Source of the DNA: Lichenibacterium minor
GTDB lineage: Bacteria; Pseudomonadota; Alphaproteobacteria; Rhizobiales; Beijerinckiaceae
Reading direction: 5' to 3'
DNA: 64,000 bases
Assembly: GCF_004137685.1 (NCBI RefSeq)
Contig: NZ_QYBB01000015.1
Span: 62,001 to 126,000, forward strand
Shown here: positions 17,244 through 26,181 of the stretch, piece by piece
How the letters are laid out: every line of letters begins with the position of its first letter
Numbering within the stretch: position 1 is the first letter of the stretch
Translations under genes and position numbers: made by a program
Notes under the pieces: model-generated
The model's database searches: none
Seen by the model: the letters and a program-made list of their open reading frames with translations, nothing else
Told to the model about the DNA's origin: nothing

Positions 17244-18095
17244 CTACTTCGAGGCCAGCTCGTCGTAGTACTTGCCGTTCACCTCCTCGCCGATCACCGC
17301 GAAGGCGGCGGGCGGGCACTTGTCGATCGGCTCCGTCCGGAAGGTGAAGCCGGTCGAGGGCACAGACACCTCGGCCTCCATGCGGCAGGTCGCGAGGAAG
17401 CCCTGCACGCGGAAGCGCTTCAGCTTGTCCTCGTAGGTGACCGGCTTGTCGGTCGCCTCGAACGTCATGCGGAACGTCATGCGGGCCGGTGTGGCGCGGG
17501 AGTCGATCGCCGGCCAGGTCGGCTGGTCGATCACGGGGACGTCGCGCACCGCGAGCGTGGCGGACTTGCCGTCGGCGCCCCAGGTGAGGCCGCCGGCCGG
17601 CACCGGAACCACCCAGTAGAGGCCGGCGTCGGTGATGGGCGGGTGGAAGTCGTGGATCTGGTTGGCCGGGCCGAACTGGCCACGGAACACCGTCAGTCAG
17701 ATGTGGGTGAGGGCGGCGGGCTGCGGCTTGCGGGCCGCCCAGTAAACGCCGTCCATGATGCCGTAGTCGGTGGTCTTGGTGCCGAACAGCAGGCGTTCGC
17801 CCGCGCCGTCGATGCCGGCACCATCGAAGCCTGAGCAGCGGGCGACGCGGCCCTTGAAGTGGTACACGTGCGAGGGTTCGAGGTCCGGGCCGGCGGGCTG
17901 GTTGTGATTTCCGTTCGCGTCGAGCCACGGGATCGGGAAAGGCCCGGAGGGGCCGTCGGGAGCGATGGGCTCGGCGCCGGCCTCGGGCGCCGCAGCGGCG
18001 CCGCCGGAGAGAGCCGAGGGCAGCAGCAGAGCGCCGCCCGCGGCGGCGCGGCCGAGCACACCTCGGCGGCTGAGAGGGCCTGTGATCGTTCTCAT
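17244..18095 (-). pseudogene. Tat-exported protein gene interrupted by in-frame TGA
   Basis: An open frame from the ATG at 18095 encodes a leader (LSRRGVLGRAAAGGALLLPS) and about 130 residues, then reaches TGA at 17697-17699. The same frame continues without any shift through FRGQFGPANQIHDFHPPITD to DELASK at 17244, so the whole reads as one protein of about 283 residues with one premature stop. The context is ALTHI-stop-LTVFRG. I do not recognise the family; the first half has GTKTTDYGIMDGVYWAARK, the second half DKCPPAAFAVIGEEVNG. It may be a recent pseudogene, a sequencing error, or two genes if a GTG at 17690 restarts translation. Confidence 0.65.
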
Positions 18096-18274
18096 CGCGT
18101 GTCTCCTGTCCTACGCAGTCTGACGGCTGCGGACTGGACGAACGCGGGGCGGGACCGCGCGTTGCGCTCTGACGAGAACTGTTCGTGAAAGACGATTGGT
18201 TCGAACGGAAAGCGAGATTGTTGGTCGGCGGACACCTCGCCTAACGTGAAATGGAGGACACGGGGAGGATCGAT

Positions 18275-19510
18275 ATGCCGGACGCCGACATCGCGACAGG
18301 GACCACGCGACGCCGCGTGCTGCAGGGGCTCGGCGCCGGAGCGCTGACGCTCGGGGCGGGCCGCGCCCTCGGTGCCGACGTGCGCCTGCCGCTGCCGAGC
18401 GACCCGCGCGACCGTCCGATGACCGGCGCCTTTCCGCAGAAGGGTTCGATGATCCTGCAGCGCACGCGTCCGCCGCTGCTGGAAACGCCGTTCGAAGTGT
18501 TCGACCAAGGCGTGTTCACCCCCAACGACCGCTTCTTCGTGCGCTGGCACTGGGCCGTGATCCCCGAGAGCGTCGACGCCGCCGCGTTTCGGCTCGCCGT
18601 GCGGGGCAACGTCGAGCGGCCGCTCAGCCTCTCGCTCGAAGACGTGCTGAATTTGCCGAGCGTCGAGCTCGCCGCCGTCAATCAGTGTTCGGGCAACTCG
18701 CGCGGCCTGTTCGAGCCCCGCATCGCCGGTGGCCAATGGGACAACGGGGCGATGGGCAATGCCAAGTGGGTCGGCGTGCGACTCAAGGATGTGCTCGACC
18801 GCGCCGGCGTCAAGGCAGGCTCGGTGGCGGTGCGCTTCAACGGGCTCGACGAGCCCGTGGTGCCCGACGCGCCCGACTTTATGAAGAGCCTCGACCTCGA
18901 CCACGCCCGCGACGGCGAGGTGATGATCGCTTACCGGATGAACGGCGAGCAGCTGCCGCTCCTGAACGGCTTCCCGCTGCGCCTGATCGTGCCCGGCTGG
19001 TACTCGACCTACTGGGTCAAGATGCTGAGCGACATCGAGGTGCTGGACAAGCCGGACGAGAGTTTCTGGATGAAGACGGCCTACCGCATCCCGGACACGC
19101 CGCACGCCAGCGTCAGGCCCGGCGAGACCGGCTTTCCCACGGTGCCGATCAACCGCATGGTGCCGCGCAGCTGGTTCACGGGCTTGGCGAACGGGGCGAA
19201 GGTGAAGGCCGGCGCGTCGGCGCCGCTGCGCGGCATCGCGCTCGGCGGCGACCGGGGCGTCAAGGCCGTCGACGTGTCGACCGACGGCGGTGCCACCTGG
19301 GCGGCGGCCAAGCTCGGCGCCGACGAGGGCACCTACTCGTTCCGCCGCTGGACCTTCGACGGAGCGGCCGCGCCGGCGGCGGGCGGCAAGCTCGAAGCCC
19401 TGGTGCGCTGCACCAACGCGGACGACGTGGTCCAGCCCATTTTGCAGCCCTGGAACCCGGGCGGGTTCATGCGCAACGGGGTCGAGACGCTCGACCTCAC
19501 AGCGGCCTGA
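18275..19510 (+). CDS. sorA: SorA sulfite dehydrogenase, molybdenum subunit
   Basis: A 411-residue periplasmic enzyme oxidising sulfite to sulfate. It has a Tat leader (TTRRRVLQGLGAG), the molybdopterin domain with cofactor ligand C138 in VNQCSGNSRGLFEP, and the dimerisation domain from about residue 290. The conserved RFFVRWHW and FPLRLIVPGWYSTYWVK stretches border the active site. The ATG at 18275 is preferred to the one at 18251 because GGGGAGG stands seven bases before it. sorB follows after 11 bases. The gene is divergent from the Tat pseudogene, so the shared 180-base gap must hold both promoters. Confidence 0.9.
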   Translation: MPDADIATGTTRRRVLQGLGAGALTLGAGRALGADVRLPLPSDPRDRPMTGAFPQKGSMILQRTRPPLLETPFEVFDQGVFTPNDRFFVRWHWAVIPESVDAAAFRLAVRGNVERPLSLSLEDVLNLPSVELAAVNQCSGNSRGLFEPRIAGGQWDNGAMGNAKWVGVRLKDVLDRAGVKAGSVAVRFNGLDEPVVPDAPDFMKSLDLDHARDGEVMIAYRMNGEQLPLLNGFPLRLIVPGWYSTYWVKMLSDIEVLDKPDESFWMKTAYRIPDTPHASVRPGETGFPTVPINRMVPRSWFTGLANGAKVKAGASAPLRGIALGGDRGVKAVDVSTDGGATWAAAKLGADEGTYSFRRWTFDGAAAPAAGGKLEALVRCTNADDVVQPILQPWNPGGFMRNGVETLDLTAA

Positions 19511-19521
19511 AGGAGGCGATC

Positions 19522-19950
19522 ATGCAGATCTCGTTCGGAACCGTCGCGTTCGGCGTCGTGGTCGCGGCGGCCCTCACTCTCGCCATTGTCGGTTCGCCCG
19601 ACGAGCGTGGCCGCCGGCAGGTCGCCGAGACGCGCGCCGCTGCCGTCGCTGCGGCCGCCGAAGCCGCGGCGCCGAAGACGGCCTCGGCCGACGGCGTCAC
19701 GCTGACCAGCGTGTCCTTCACGCTGCCGACCAGCGACCGCGAATACCCGGCCGGCCCTCACGCGGATGCGATCAACGGCAACTGCCTTTCCTGCCATTCG
19801 GCCGGCATGGTCCTGACCCAGCCGGAGCTCAGCCGTGCCGAGTGGCAGGGCGAAGTCAACAAGATGGTCAAGGTGTACAAGGCGCCGGTGTCGCCCGAAG
19901 ATGCCGCGGCGGTGGTCGAGTACCTCGCGCAATTGAAGCCCGGCCGCTGA
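19522..19950 (+). CDS. sorB: SorB-like monoheme cytochrome c
   Basis: A 142-residue exported cytochrome c, the electron acceptor of SorA. The N-terminus is a membrane anchor or signal (TVAFGVVVAAALTLAIVG) followed by an Ala-rich spacer of about 30 residues. The heme site is C88-LSC-H92, and the distal Met is likely in AGMVLTQ or NKMVKVY. A perfect AGGAGG lies just before the ATG. The long spacer suggests it stays tethered to the membrane rather than being released. It would pass electrons to the cytochromes and ba3 oxidase encoded 10 kb away. Confidence 0.88.
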   Translation: MQISFGTVAFGVVVAAALTLAIVGSPDERGRRQVAETRAAAVAAAAEAAAPKTASADGVTLTSVSFTLPTSDREYPAGPHADAINGNCLSCHSAGMVLTQPELSRAEWQGEVNKMVKVYKAPVSPEDAAAVVEYLAQLKPGR

Positions 19951-20047
19951 CGGGAAGGGCTGTTACGCCCCTCCGCTATGTATATCTATCAAAGAGCGAC
20001 GCTCCGGGGCGGGACCGGAATCGACTGGGCAATCTCGGCACTGCTCT

Positions 20048-21952
20048 TCACTCAGAGTCCAGATCCTCGATGGTCGAGACGTCGGCTTCGGTGAGCTCCG
20101 CTCGGCCGGGAGCTGTCATACCGAGCTTCCACCGCTCCAGATGCTTGTAGACCATCACCTTGTCGGTCAGCAGATCGCCGTGCGTTCGACAGAAACTCTC
20201 CAGCGTCGCCTTAGGGCCGATCATCTCGACACACATGGTCAGTTCGCTGTTCATGCCCTCGACTTCACGAACCTGGACGTGTCCGTGATTGCTGAAGCCG
20301 TAATGCGTATGATGGGCGACGGCGTTGACGAGGCCGGCCCGCTTCGCCCGGTTGACGATCTCCTGATAGAGGGGACGGCCGGAGAACGCAGCCTTTAATC
20401 GGCTTTCCCCGGCTTGGCGAAAACGCTCCTTCGGCGTGAGGTAGACGCGGAGCATCCCGATTTCTTCGGCCGTGACGTGATGTGATGGCAGCATGGTGTC
20501 GTCCAGAGGTGATCGGAAAGCGTTCTCGTTGCCGAAGCCCAAGCCCAGGGCGGAGACGTCGAGCGACGCGCGGGGGAGTTGCCGGACATGGCGGAGCGCG
20601 ATGTCGGGCGGGATCAAGGCGCCGGGTGTCTTGGGCACCGCCAGGCGCTGGGCGAGGTAGATCCCAGAATGGCCGCTGCAGAGGTAAGCCACGAAACACG
20701 CCACCGCGATGTAGATGGTGTTGCCCGAACCGAAGAGCTCAATGCCCATGATGGTGCAGGCGAGCGGCGTGTTGGAGGCGCCGGCGAAGATGGCGACGAA
20801 ACCGAGTGCGGCGAAAAGGTCGGTCGGCGCTCCGAGCAAGCCCGACAAAGCGTTGCCGAGACCGGCACCGATGAAGAAAAGAGGCGTGACCTCGCCGCCC
20901 TTGAAGCCCGTCGCCAGGGTCGCGACCGTGAAGACGATCTTCCAGGCCCAGGCCCACGGGAAAACATGGTTCCCGAAGAACGCCACGATCGACGCGGCGT
21001 GTGGATCGGGCGAGGTGACGCCGAGGCCGAGATAGTCTCGCGTGCCCAGCGCATAGGTCAGACCGATGACGGCGAGACCGCCGATGGCCGGTCGGAGCCA
21101 GGGTATCGTGCACAGCCGTTTGAAGGCCGAACCGCACCAGTGCATCGCTTCCGAGAACAGAAGGCTCGCCAAGCCGAAGGCGACCCCGGCCAGGGCGACT
21201 TTGGCGAGAAGAACGGGATCGGCATGGAACGAGCCGGCCGGCCCGTCCGTGACGCTGGAGAAGGCGACGTGGTACGCCACATGGGTGATGCCCCAAATGT
21301 GGCAGGCCCAGTCTCCGACGATCGCCGCCAGCACGCAGGGAACGAGGGCGCTGTATTGCACCCGCCCCACGGCCAGCACCTCGAGCGCGAAGACCGCGCC
21401 GGCGATCGGGGTGCCGAAAACGGCGCCGAACCCAGCCGCGATTCCGGTGGTCAGGAGCATGCTGGTGTCGGCGGGCCCGAGGCCGAAAGGCTTGCCGATG
21501 GCGCTCGCGATCGTCCCGCCGAGCTGAACCGCGGTCCCTTCGCGCCCCGCGGAGCCACCGAAGAGGTGTGTGACCAGGGTCGAGATGACGATGAGGGGCG
21601 CCATGCGAAGCGGTATGCCGCCGCCCGGCTCGTGGATCTGGTCCACGATGAGGTTGTTGCCGCCCTCTGCCGGTCGGCCGACCCAGGCGTAGACGGCACC
21701 GATCGCCGCACCGGCGCCGGGCAAGCCGAATAACAACCACGGATGCATGAAGCGCGCTTCCGTGACCCCGTCGAGAAGCCAGAGAAAGGCGGCGCAGAAC
21801 GACCCCACGACCAGCGCCATGGGGACCGTCAGGCCTATCCACTTGATCGCCAGCAACGCATGGACCGCGCGTTGCACCACGAACGACCGTAGGTGCCGAA
21901 AAGACCGCTGCACAGATGCGGACTGACGCCGACGAATGAGTGAAACGGACAA
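20048..21952 (-). CDS. ClC-F-type fluoride antiporter fused to DUF190 domain
   Basis: A 634-residue protein. Residues about 30-450 are a ClC transporter with the motifs of the fluoride-specific branch ([50 protein letters not shown]). Residues about 505-605 form a DUF190 (COG1993) domain ([40 protein letters not shown]). DUF190 is usually a separate gene next to crcB. The start is TTG at 21952 behind AAGGGGGA, and a fluoride riboswitch lies just upstream. It should expel fluoride in exchange for protons; the DUF190 part may sense or gate. CBS domains are absent. Confidence 0.85.
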   Translation of the reverse strand: MSVSLIRRRQSASVQRSFRHLRSFVVQRAVHALLAIKWIGLTVPMALVVGSFCAAFLWLLDGVTEARFMHPWLLFGLPGAGAAIGAVYAWVGRPAEGGNNLIVDQIHEPGGGIPLRMAPLIVISTLVTHLFGGSAGREGTAVQLGGTIASAIGKPFGLGPADTSMLLTTGIAAGFGAVFGTPIAGAVFALEVLAVGRVQYSALVPCVLAAIVGDWACHIWGITHVAYHVAFSSVTDGPAGSFHADPVLLAKVALAGVAFGLASLLFSEAMHWCGSAFKRLCTIPWLRPAIGGLAVIGLTYALGTRDYLGLGVTSPDPHAASIVAFFGNHVFPWAWAWKIVFTVATLATGFKGGEVTPLFFIGAGLGNALSGLLGAPTDLFAALGFVAIFAGASNTPLACTIMGIELFGSGNTIYIAVACFVAYLCSGHSGIYLAQRLAVPKTPGALIPPDIALRHVRQLPRASLDVSALGLGFGNENAFRSPLDDTMLPSHHVTAEEIGMLRVYLTPKERFRQAGESRLKAAFSGRPLYQEIVNRAKRAGLVNAVAHHTHYGFSNHGHVQVREVEGMNSELTMCVEMIGPKATLESFCRTHGDLLTDKVMVYKHLERWKLGMTAPGRAELTEADVSTIEDLDSE

Positions 21953-21977
21953 ACGGATTCCCCCTTACGACATGCAA

Positions 21978-22045
21978 GGTAGGAATCATCAGCCCCGAAC
22001 GGGGCGGTTCGACCCAAGAAAGGGTCAGGCAGAAATCCATTGCCG
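21978..22045 (-). ncRNA. Fluoride riboswitch 1 (crcB motif)
   Basis: On the minus strand the leader has GGCAATGG with closing TGCC, a species-specific hairpin (GACCC/GGGTC), then ACCGCCCCGTTCGGGGC directly followed by the hallmark TGATGATTCCTACC. The loop GGA can pair with the downstream UCC as in the known pseudoknot. The TTG start of the ClC-F/DUF190 gene is 26 bases downstream with no T-tract between, so control is probably at translation. It carries an extra stem compared with the other three copies. Confidence 0.85.
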
Positions 22046-22396
22046 GACGCATCCATAGCGCTCGACGCGGAGAGCGTAAACCCACGGACGAGGCGTTCAT
22101 GCATCTTTTCCACGATCGATCCTGTGACGAACGCCGCCGCTGACGGACCCGGGAGACGGGCGGAGGCGCGAACAGTCGGGAAGATGCCTGTGCCGGCTCG
22201 CGCGCGCCTCTCGGGATTCGCGGCCCTCACCGACCTTCACCGAGCCGTCCACGCGATCGATCGAGCCTCACGATCGAACGTTCTGGAATGGAGATTGGAC
22301 GGCGCGGGCCGCCCGTCTCCTATCTCCCGTCACCCGACAGGGGGCGACCGCCGCAACCCTCGCGTCGACCCATCCCGAATCAACGAGGTGAAGATC
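22046..22396. other. Intergenic region between riboswitch 1 and yeiH copy 3
   Basis: No gene is supported here. It should hold the promoter of the riboswitch-1 transcript (minus) and of yeiH copy 3 (plus). CGATCGATCGAG and CGATCGAACG repeats near 22256-22285 resemble the CGAT-rich motifs ahead of the other yeiH copies. Confidence 0.4.
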
Positions 22397-23452
22397 TTGT
22401 CCCGCATCCGCCCCTCCCTTCTGCCCGGGCTGGTTCTCTGCGTCGCCGTGACCCTGGTGGCCGTGGCGTTGCAGGCCATCGAGACGCGGATCGTCGGCGA
22501 GCCCTACCTCGAAGCGCTCGTGCTGGCGATCCTGCTCGGGGTCGCGATCCGCTCGCTGTGGACGCCGGGTCCACGTTGGGCACCCGGCATCGCCTTCTCG
22601 GCCAAGGTGCTGCTGGAGGTCGCGGTGGTGCTGCTCGGCGCGTCGGTCAGCGCCGCAACGGTCCTGGCGCTCGGCCCGGCGTTGATCGGCGGCATCGCGC
22701 TCGTGGTGGCGCTCGCCATCGCGTCGAGCTACGCCCTGTGCCGCCTGCTCGGCCTGCCGAAGCGCATGGCCGTGCTGGTCGCCTGCGGCAACTCCATCTG
22801 CGGCAACTCCGCCATCGCGGCGGTGGCGCCGGTGATCGGGGCGGACGGCGACGACGTCGCCTCCTCGATCGCCTTCACGGCCGTGCTCGGCGTCGTCGTG
22901 GTGCTGCTCCTGCCGCTGCTGGTGCCGGTGCTGGCTCTGTCGCTGACCCAATACGGCGTTCTGGCCGGCCTCACCGTCTACGCCGTGCCGCAGGTTCTGG
23001 CCGCGACGCTGCCGATCGGGGCGCTGTCGAACCAGGTCGGCACCGTGGTCAAGCTCGTGCGGGTGCTGATGCTCGGCCCCGTGGTGCTCGCCCTGTCGCT
23101 CGTCACGCGCCGGCTGCGCGACGAGCCGGACGAGCCCGCGCCGCACGTCACCGCCGGGGACCGGCCGCGCCGCGGACGCCCCGCGCTGCACGAGCTGGTG
23201 CCGTGGTTCATCGTCGGCTTCCTCGTCGTGCTGCTCCTGCGCTCGCTCGGGCTGATCCCGGCACCGGCCCTGCCGCCGATCGGCGCCACAGCCAGCGCGC
23301 TCACCACCGTGTCAATGGCGGCGCTGGGCCTCGGCGTCGACGTGCGGGTCGTGGCGAAGGCCGGCGTCCGCGTCACCGCGGCGGTGACGGCCTCGCTGGT
23401 CGTGCTTGGCCTCGTCAGCCTCGCTCTGATCCGCGTCATGGGCGTCGCCTGA
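22397..23452 (+). CDS. yeiH: YeiH-family putative exporter, copy 3
   Basis: A 351-residue membrane protein of the YeiH family with the full signature LPKRMAVLVACGNSICGNSA and VAPVIGADGDD. It is more diverged than copies 1 and 2, which resemble each other. The start is uncertain: TTG at 22397 is favoured because GAGGTG stands six bases before it and the protein then begins in the usual place (LSRIRPSLLPG); GTG at 22388 and a far upstream ATG at 22040 are alternatives. It faces crcB tail to tail (18-base gap). Its presence inside the fluoride island may mean transport of another halide or anion, but this is speculative. Confidence 0.82.
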   Translation: MSRIRPSLLPGLVLCVAVTLVAVALQAIETRIVGEPYLEALVLAILLGVAIRSLWTPGPRWAPGIAFSAKVLLEVAVVLLGASVSAATVLALGPALIGGIALVVALAIASSYALCRLLGLPKRMAVLVACGNSICGNSAIAAVAPVIGADGDDVASSIAFTAVLGVVVVLLLPLLVPVLALSLTQYGVLAGLTVYAVPQVLAATLPIGALSNQVGTVVKLVRVLMLGPVVLALSLVTRRLRDEPDEPAPHVTAGDRPRRGRPALHELVPWFIVGFLVVLLLRSLGLIPAPALPPIGATASALTTVSMAALGLGVDVRVVAKAGVRVTAAVTASLVVLGLVSLALIRVMGVA

Positions 23453-23470
23453 CGGGCGCCGTGGGGCGCG

Positions 23471-23899
23471 TCAGTCCTCCTCGATGCTGGCCTGGACGAT
23501 GGGCACGGCGCCGCCGTTCAGCGCCGCGCCCGTGAGGTGGCCGAGCGCCACGGAGGCGAGGCACAGCGCCACCGAGGCCGCGACGTTGACCGCCGCGCGG
23601 CCGAGGGCACCGGCGCGCAGCAGATCGAGCGTCTGCAGGCTGAAGGACGAGAAGGTCGTGAACCCGCCGCAGAAGCCCACCATCACGGACAGGCGGGCGA
23701 CCTCGGGCGCCGGATAGCGGCCGTGCGCCAGCGTCAGCGTGCCGAACAGCCCGATGACGAAGGAGCCGGTGACGTTGATGACCACCGTGCCCCAGGGCAG
23801 CGTGCCGCTGATCGGCGCGAGGGCCAGCGCCAGCAGATAGCGAGCCACCGTGCCGAGTGCGCCGCCGAGCCCGATAGCGATGACCGTCACGGGATCCAA
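23471..23899 (-). CDS. crcB: CrcB (Fluc) fluoride channel
   Basis: A 142-residue, four-helix membrane protein that dimerises into a dual-topology fluoride channel. The family motifs are present: [12 protein letters not shown] at the N-terminus, the INVTGSF segment with its Asn, and [16 protein letters not shown] with the TTFSSF phenylalanine ladder. The start is TTG at 23899, seven bases after AAGGAG; an ATG slightly upstream is out of frame. No riboswitch is seen directly before it, unlike the four neighbours. It passively drains cytosolic fluoride and pairs functionally with the ClC-F gene. Confidence 0.9.
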   Translation of the reverse strand: MDPVTVIAIGLGGALGTVARYLLALALAPISGTLPWGTVVINVTGSFVIGLFGTLTLAHGRYPAPEVARLSVMVGFCGGFTTFSSFSLQTLDLLRAGALGRAAVNVAASVALCLASVALGHLTGAALNGGAVPIVQASIEED

Positions 23900-24002
23900 G
23901 CAGCATGCTCCTTGTTCGCACGGGATGCCGCCCGTGCTTCCGTGGCGAGGACAGGCCCGCGCCTCTCGACATGCATGCCGATCTCCTCTTTCACTCTTCC
24001 TC

Positions 24003-24236
24003 TCACCAGCTCATCGTGCTCCAACCCGTCACCTGGCCCGGTTTCATGTCGAGCAGCGCAAACACCTTGTCGGGCACGCGCTCGACGTCGAGGACCTCTG
24101 CGAAGGGGTCGTGGTTGCGCAAGCCCTTCTCGGCTTCCGCGCAGTCGTCGGTCGCGACGATGTAGCAGAGCAGCCGCTCCTGCCGGCGGCACCAGAATTT
24201 CCATCCACCTCGTTCCATCCGCTGCTCCCAGTTCAA
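24003..24236 (-). CDS. Small soluble protein of the fluoride island
   Basis: A 77-residue protein, rich in Trp and acidic residues, with no membrane segment. Middle section [20 protein letters not shown] followed by [18 protein letters not shown] looks like one compact alpha/beta unit. It begins 12 bases after the stop of the UspA gene at 24249 and is likely in the same transcript. I do not recognise it. Two cysteines (WCRRQ and LLCYI) are the only notable residues. Confidence 0.55.
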   Translation of the reverse strand: MNWEQRMERGGWKFWCRRQERLLCYIVATDDCAEAEKGLRNHDPFAEVLDVERVPDKVFALLDMKPGQVTGWSTMSW

Positions 24237-24248
24237 AGCCTCGCGCCG

Positions 24249-25055
24249 TCAGTGCGCGAGGAACACCGGTATCGTCGCCTCGCGCAACACGGTCTCGCTG
24301 ACGCTGCCGAACAGCCAGTCGAGGAAGCGACCGCGCCGGAACGCGCCCATCACGAGCCAATCCGCGTCCCCGGCGGCCGACACCAGCGCGTCACCACGCG
24401 AGGACGCCCCACCGTCCACCGCCAAAAAGTCGGCGACGAGGCCGAGATCGCGAAACAGCGCTCGCGCGCCGTCCAGGGCCGCGTCGTCGCCTCCGTCGAT
24501 AGCCAGGATCCGGATGGCCTCGGCGCGCTCCAGCCAGGGTCGCGCGTCCGCAACCGCGCGGCGACAGGCCGCGTCCTCGTGCCAGCCGACCGCGATGCGT
24601 CGCACCGGCCGGTGCCGGCAGCCGCGTGGAACCACCAGCACCGGGCGGCCGGTGTCGAAAAGGGCCGCGTGGAGCGCTTCCTGCGCCTCGCCCGCATAAT
24701 GCCGCTCGGGCACCGCAGCGGCGATCAGTGTCGCGCCGGCGGCGTGGGCGTCGATGGCCGCCGTCTCGGTTCCCCCCGCGTCGATCCAGCGGAAGCCCGC
24801 GGGGCCGAGCGCGGCCACAACCGCGTCGTAGACGTCCCGCACGGCCCGGCGCTCCTCCGCCTCCTCGCGCAGGATGGCGGCGCGGCGGTCGTCGGTGAGG
24901 ATCTCCTCGGTCGGCAGGATGGTGGAGGCGGGATCGACGGCGACGTGCAGCGCCGCGACCTCGCCCCCGACGGCCTCGGCGGCCGCGAGAGCGGCTTCCA
25001 GGCAGGAGCGGGCGCCGTGCCGGTCGGCCAGCACGGCCAGGATGGTCGTCGTCAT
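24249..25055 (-). CDS. Tandem-domain universal stress protein
   Basis: A 268-residue cytosolic protein with two UspA-type domains. The first begins TTTILAVLADRHGARSCLEA; the second starts near residue 150 with RRIAVGWHEDAACRRAVADA and ends with a nucleotide-binding-like tail LVMGAFRRGRFLDWLFGS followed by SVSETVL. UspA proteins bind ATP or other nucleotides and help cells survive stress. The ATG at 25055 is two bases after the stop of the small gene 25058-25306, suggesting an operon of small gene, usp and the 77-residue gene. One of three usp genes in the island. Confidence 0.82.
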   Translation of the reverse strand: MTTTILAVLADRHGARSCLEAALAAAEAVGGEVAALHVAVDPASTILPTEEILTDDRRAAILREEAEERRAVRDVYDAVVAALGPAGFRWIDAGGTETAAIDAHAAGATLIAAAVPERHYAGEAQEALHAALFDTGRPVLVVPRGCRHRPVRRIAVGWHEDAACRRAVADARPWLERAEAIRILAIDGGDDAALDGARALFRDLGLVADFLAVDGGASSRGDALVSAAGDADWLVMGAFRRGRFLDWLFGSVSETVLREATIPVFLAH

Positions 25056-25057
25056 GT

Positions 25058-25306
25058 CTATGCCTCCGTTCGATTAAACATCGTATTCCACCCGCCGTGG
25101 CGGGACGGCAACACGGCCGGCGCCCGGTGAGCGTCTCTCCGCTGTTCCGCACCGTCCCGTCCGTCGGCGGGGCCGGTACCTCCCGACGACAGCGAGACGG
25201 GGTGGGCCATGGATCGGAACGCGACGAGCAGCGTCGCGAGATCCGCCTCCAGGTCATCCTCTTCGACGGCGAAGGGTTCACCCTTACGGTATCGATCGTC
25301 GATCAT
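25058..25306 (-). CDS. Small acidic/polar protein of unknown function
   Basis: An 82-residue frame. The ATG at 25306 has GGAGG five bases upstream. It begins MIDDRYRKGEPFAVEEDDLE, has one short amphipathic helix (ADLATLLVAFRSMA) and a polar C-terminus. It ends two bases before the usp gene, which supports translation coupling. No family recognised; the low-complexity second half makes it only moderately likely to be a real protein. Confidence 0.4.
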   Translation of the reverse strand: MIDDRYRKGEPFAVEEDDLEADLATLLVAFRSMAHPVSLSSGGTGPADGRDGAEQRRDAHRAPAVLPSRHGGWNTMFNRTEA

Positions 25307-25412
25307 GATCCTCCCCCCGTATCTTACGCCGACAGTCGAGTCCTGCTCTGCAAGAAAATCCACTTGGCTTCTCCGATGATCTCGTTCGCTCCGCTCGATC
25401 GATGGCGCGAAC

Positions 25413-26150
25413 TCAGCGGGACACGAGCAGGGCCGTCGAGGAATCGTCGATCAGGCGGGCGACAAGCGTCGGCACGGCCGGTGCACGCCAGCGGGCCGGC
25501 CCTCCGAGACCGACCACGATCAGGTCGGCCCCGACCCGCCGCGCCAGCGGCGCGAGGGCGCTGTCGGCATCGTCGACGCTCGCCTCCGCCCGGACCCTAA
25601 CGCCGCGACCGGCGAGGCGGCGCATCACGGTCGCCGGCGACCCGTCGTCGAGCGGGACGAGCACGACCTCGTCCGCGGTCTCCAGCAGCGGCATCGCGTC
25701 GTGGATCGCACGCGTGCACGCGCGGTCCGCCCGCCAAGGGAAGAGGATGCGCCGCCCCGCTGGCCCTGCGCCCCCGTCGGCCTCGATCAGCACGGGAGGG
25801 CCGAGGGCGCCGAGCGCGGGTGCAGAGATGCCGGAACGATGAGGCGAAGTCGCGGCGCCCCGTCCGGCGATCACGAGATCGGCCGACAGCGTGCGTTCGA
25901 GCAGCCCGGCCGGATCGGCCGGGGCCATCTCGTGGTGCCCATCGACCCCGCCGAGGCGGAACGCGGCCCGCATGTCCTCGACAAATTCGAGGGAGGTCGG
26001 AGACGACGCCATGCCGAGCGCATCGGGCGCACACAGGTCGAGCACGCAGAGGCGCGCCCGGCAGACGGCCGCGCGCGAGACGGCCTTGGCCAGCAGCGCC
26101 GGAGCGTCCAGCGTCGTCGAGTCGAGGCAGACGATCAGATCCACGACCAT
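25413..26150 (-). CDS. Universal stress protein
   Basis: A 245-residue protein with two Usp-like halves: DLIVCLDSTTLDAPALLAKA at the start and GRRILFPWRADRACTRAIHD near residue 130, ending in a VGADLIVVGLGGPARWR segment with the usual GxG-type nucleotide loop. The ATG at 26150 follows GGGGAGGAAG. It is separated by about 30 bases from the usp gene upstream (26182) and may be read from riboswitch 2. Its domains are poorly conserved at the ATP-binding loop, so binding is uncertain. Confidence 0.78.
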   Translation of the reverse strand: MVVDLIVCLDSTTLDAPALLAKAVSRAAVCRARLCVLDLCAPDALGMASSPTSLEFVEDMRAAFRLGGVDGHHEMAPADPAGLLERTLSADLVIAGRGAATSPHRSGISAPALGALGPPVLIEADGGAGPAGRRILFPWRADRACTRAIHDAMPLLETADEVVLVPLDDGSPATVMRRLAGRGVRVRAEASVDDADSALAPLARRVGADLIVVGLGGPARWRAPAVPTLVARLIDDSSTALLVSR

Positions 26151-26181
26151 GCCGCTTCCTCCCCGTCCTATGGTGTTCCGC

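Noticed and set aside
17697..17699. TGA as a selenocysteine codon in the Tat protein.
   Set aside because: No bacterial SECIS-like hairpin follows closely, and the context ALTHI-x-LTVF is not a redox site.
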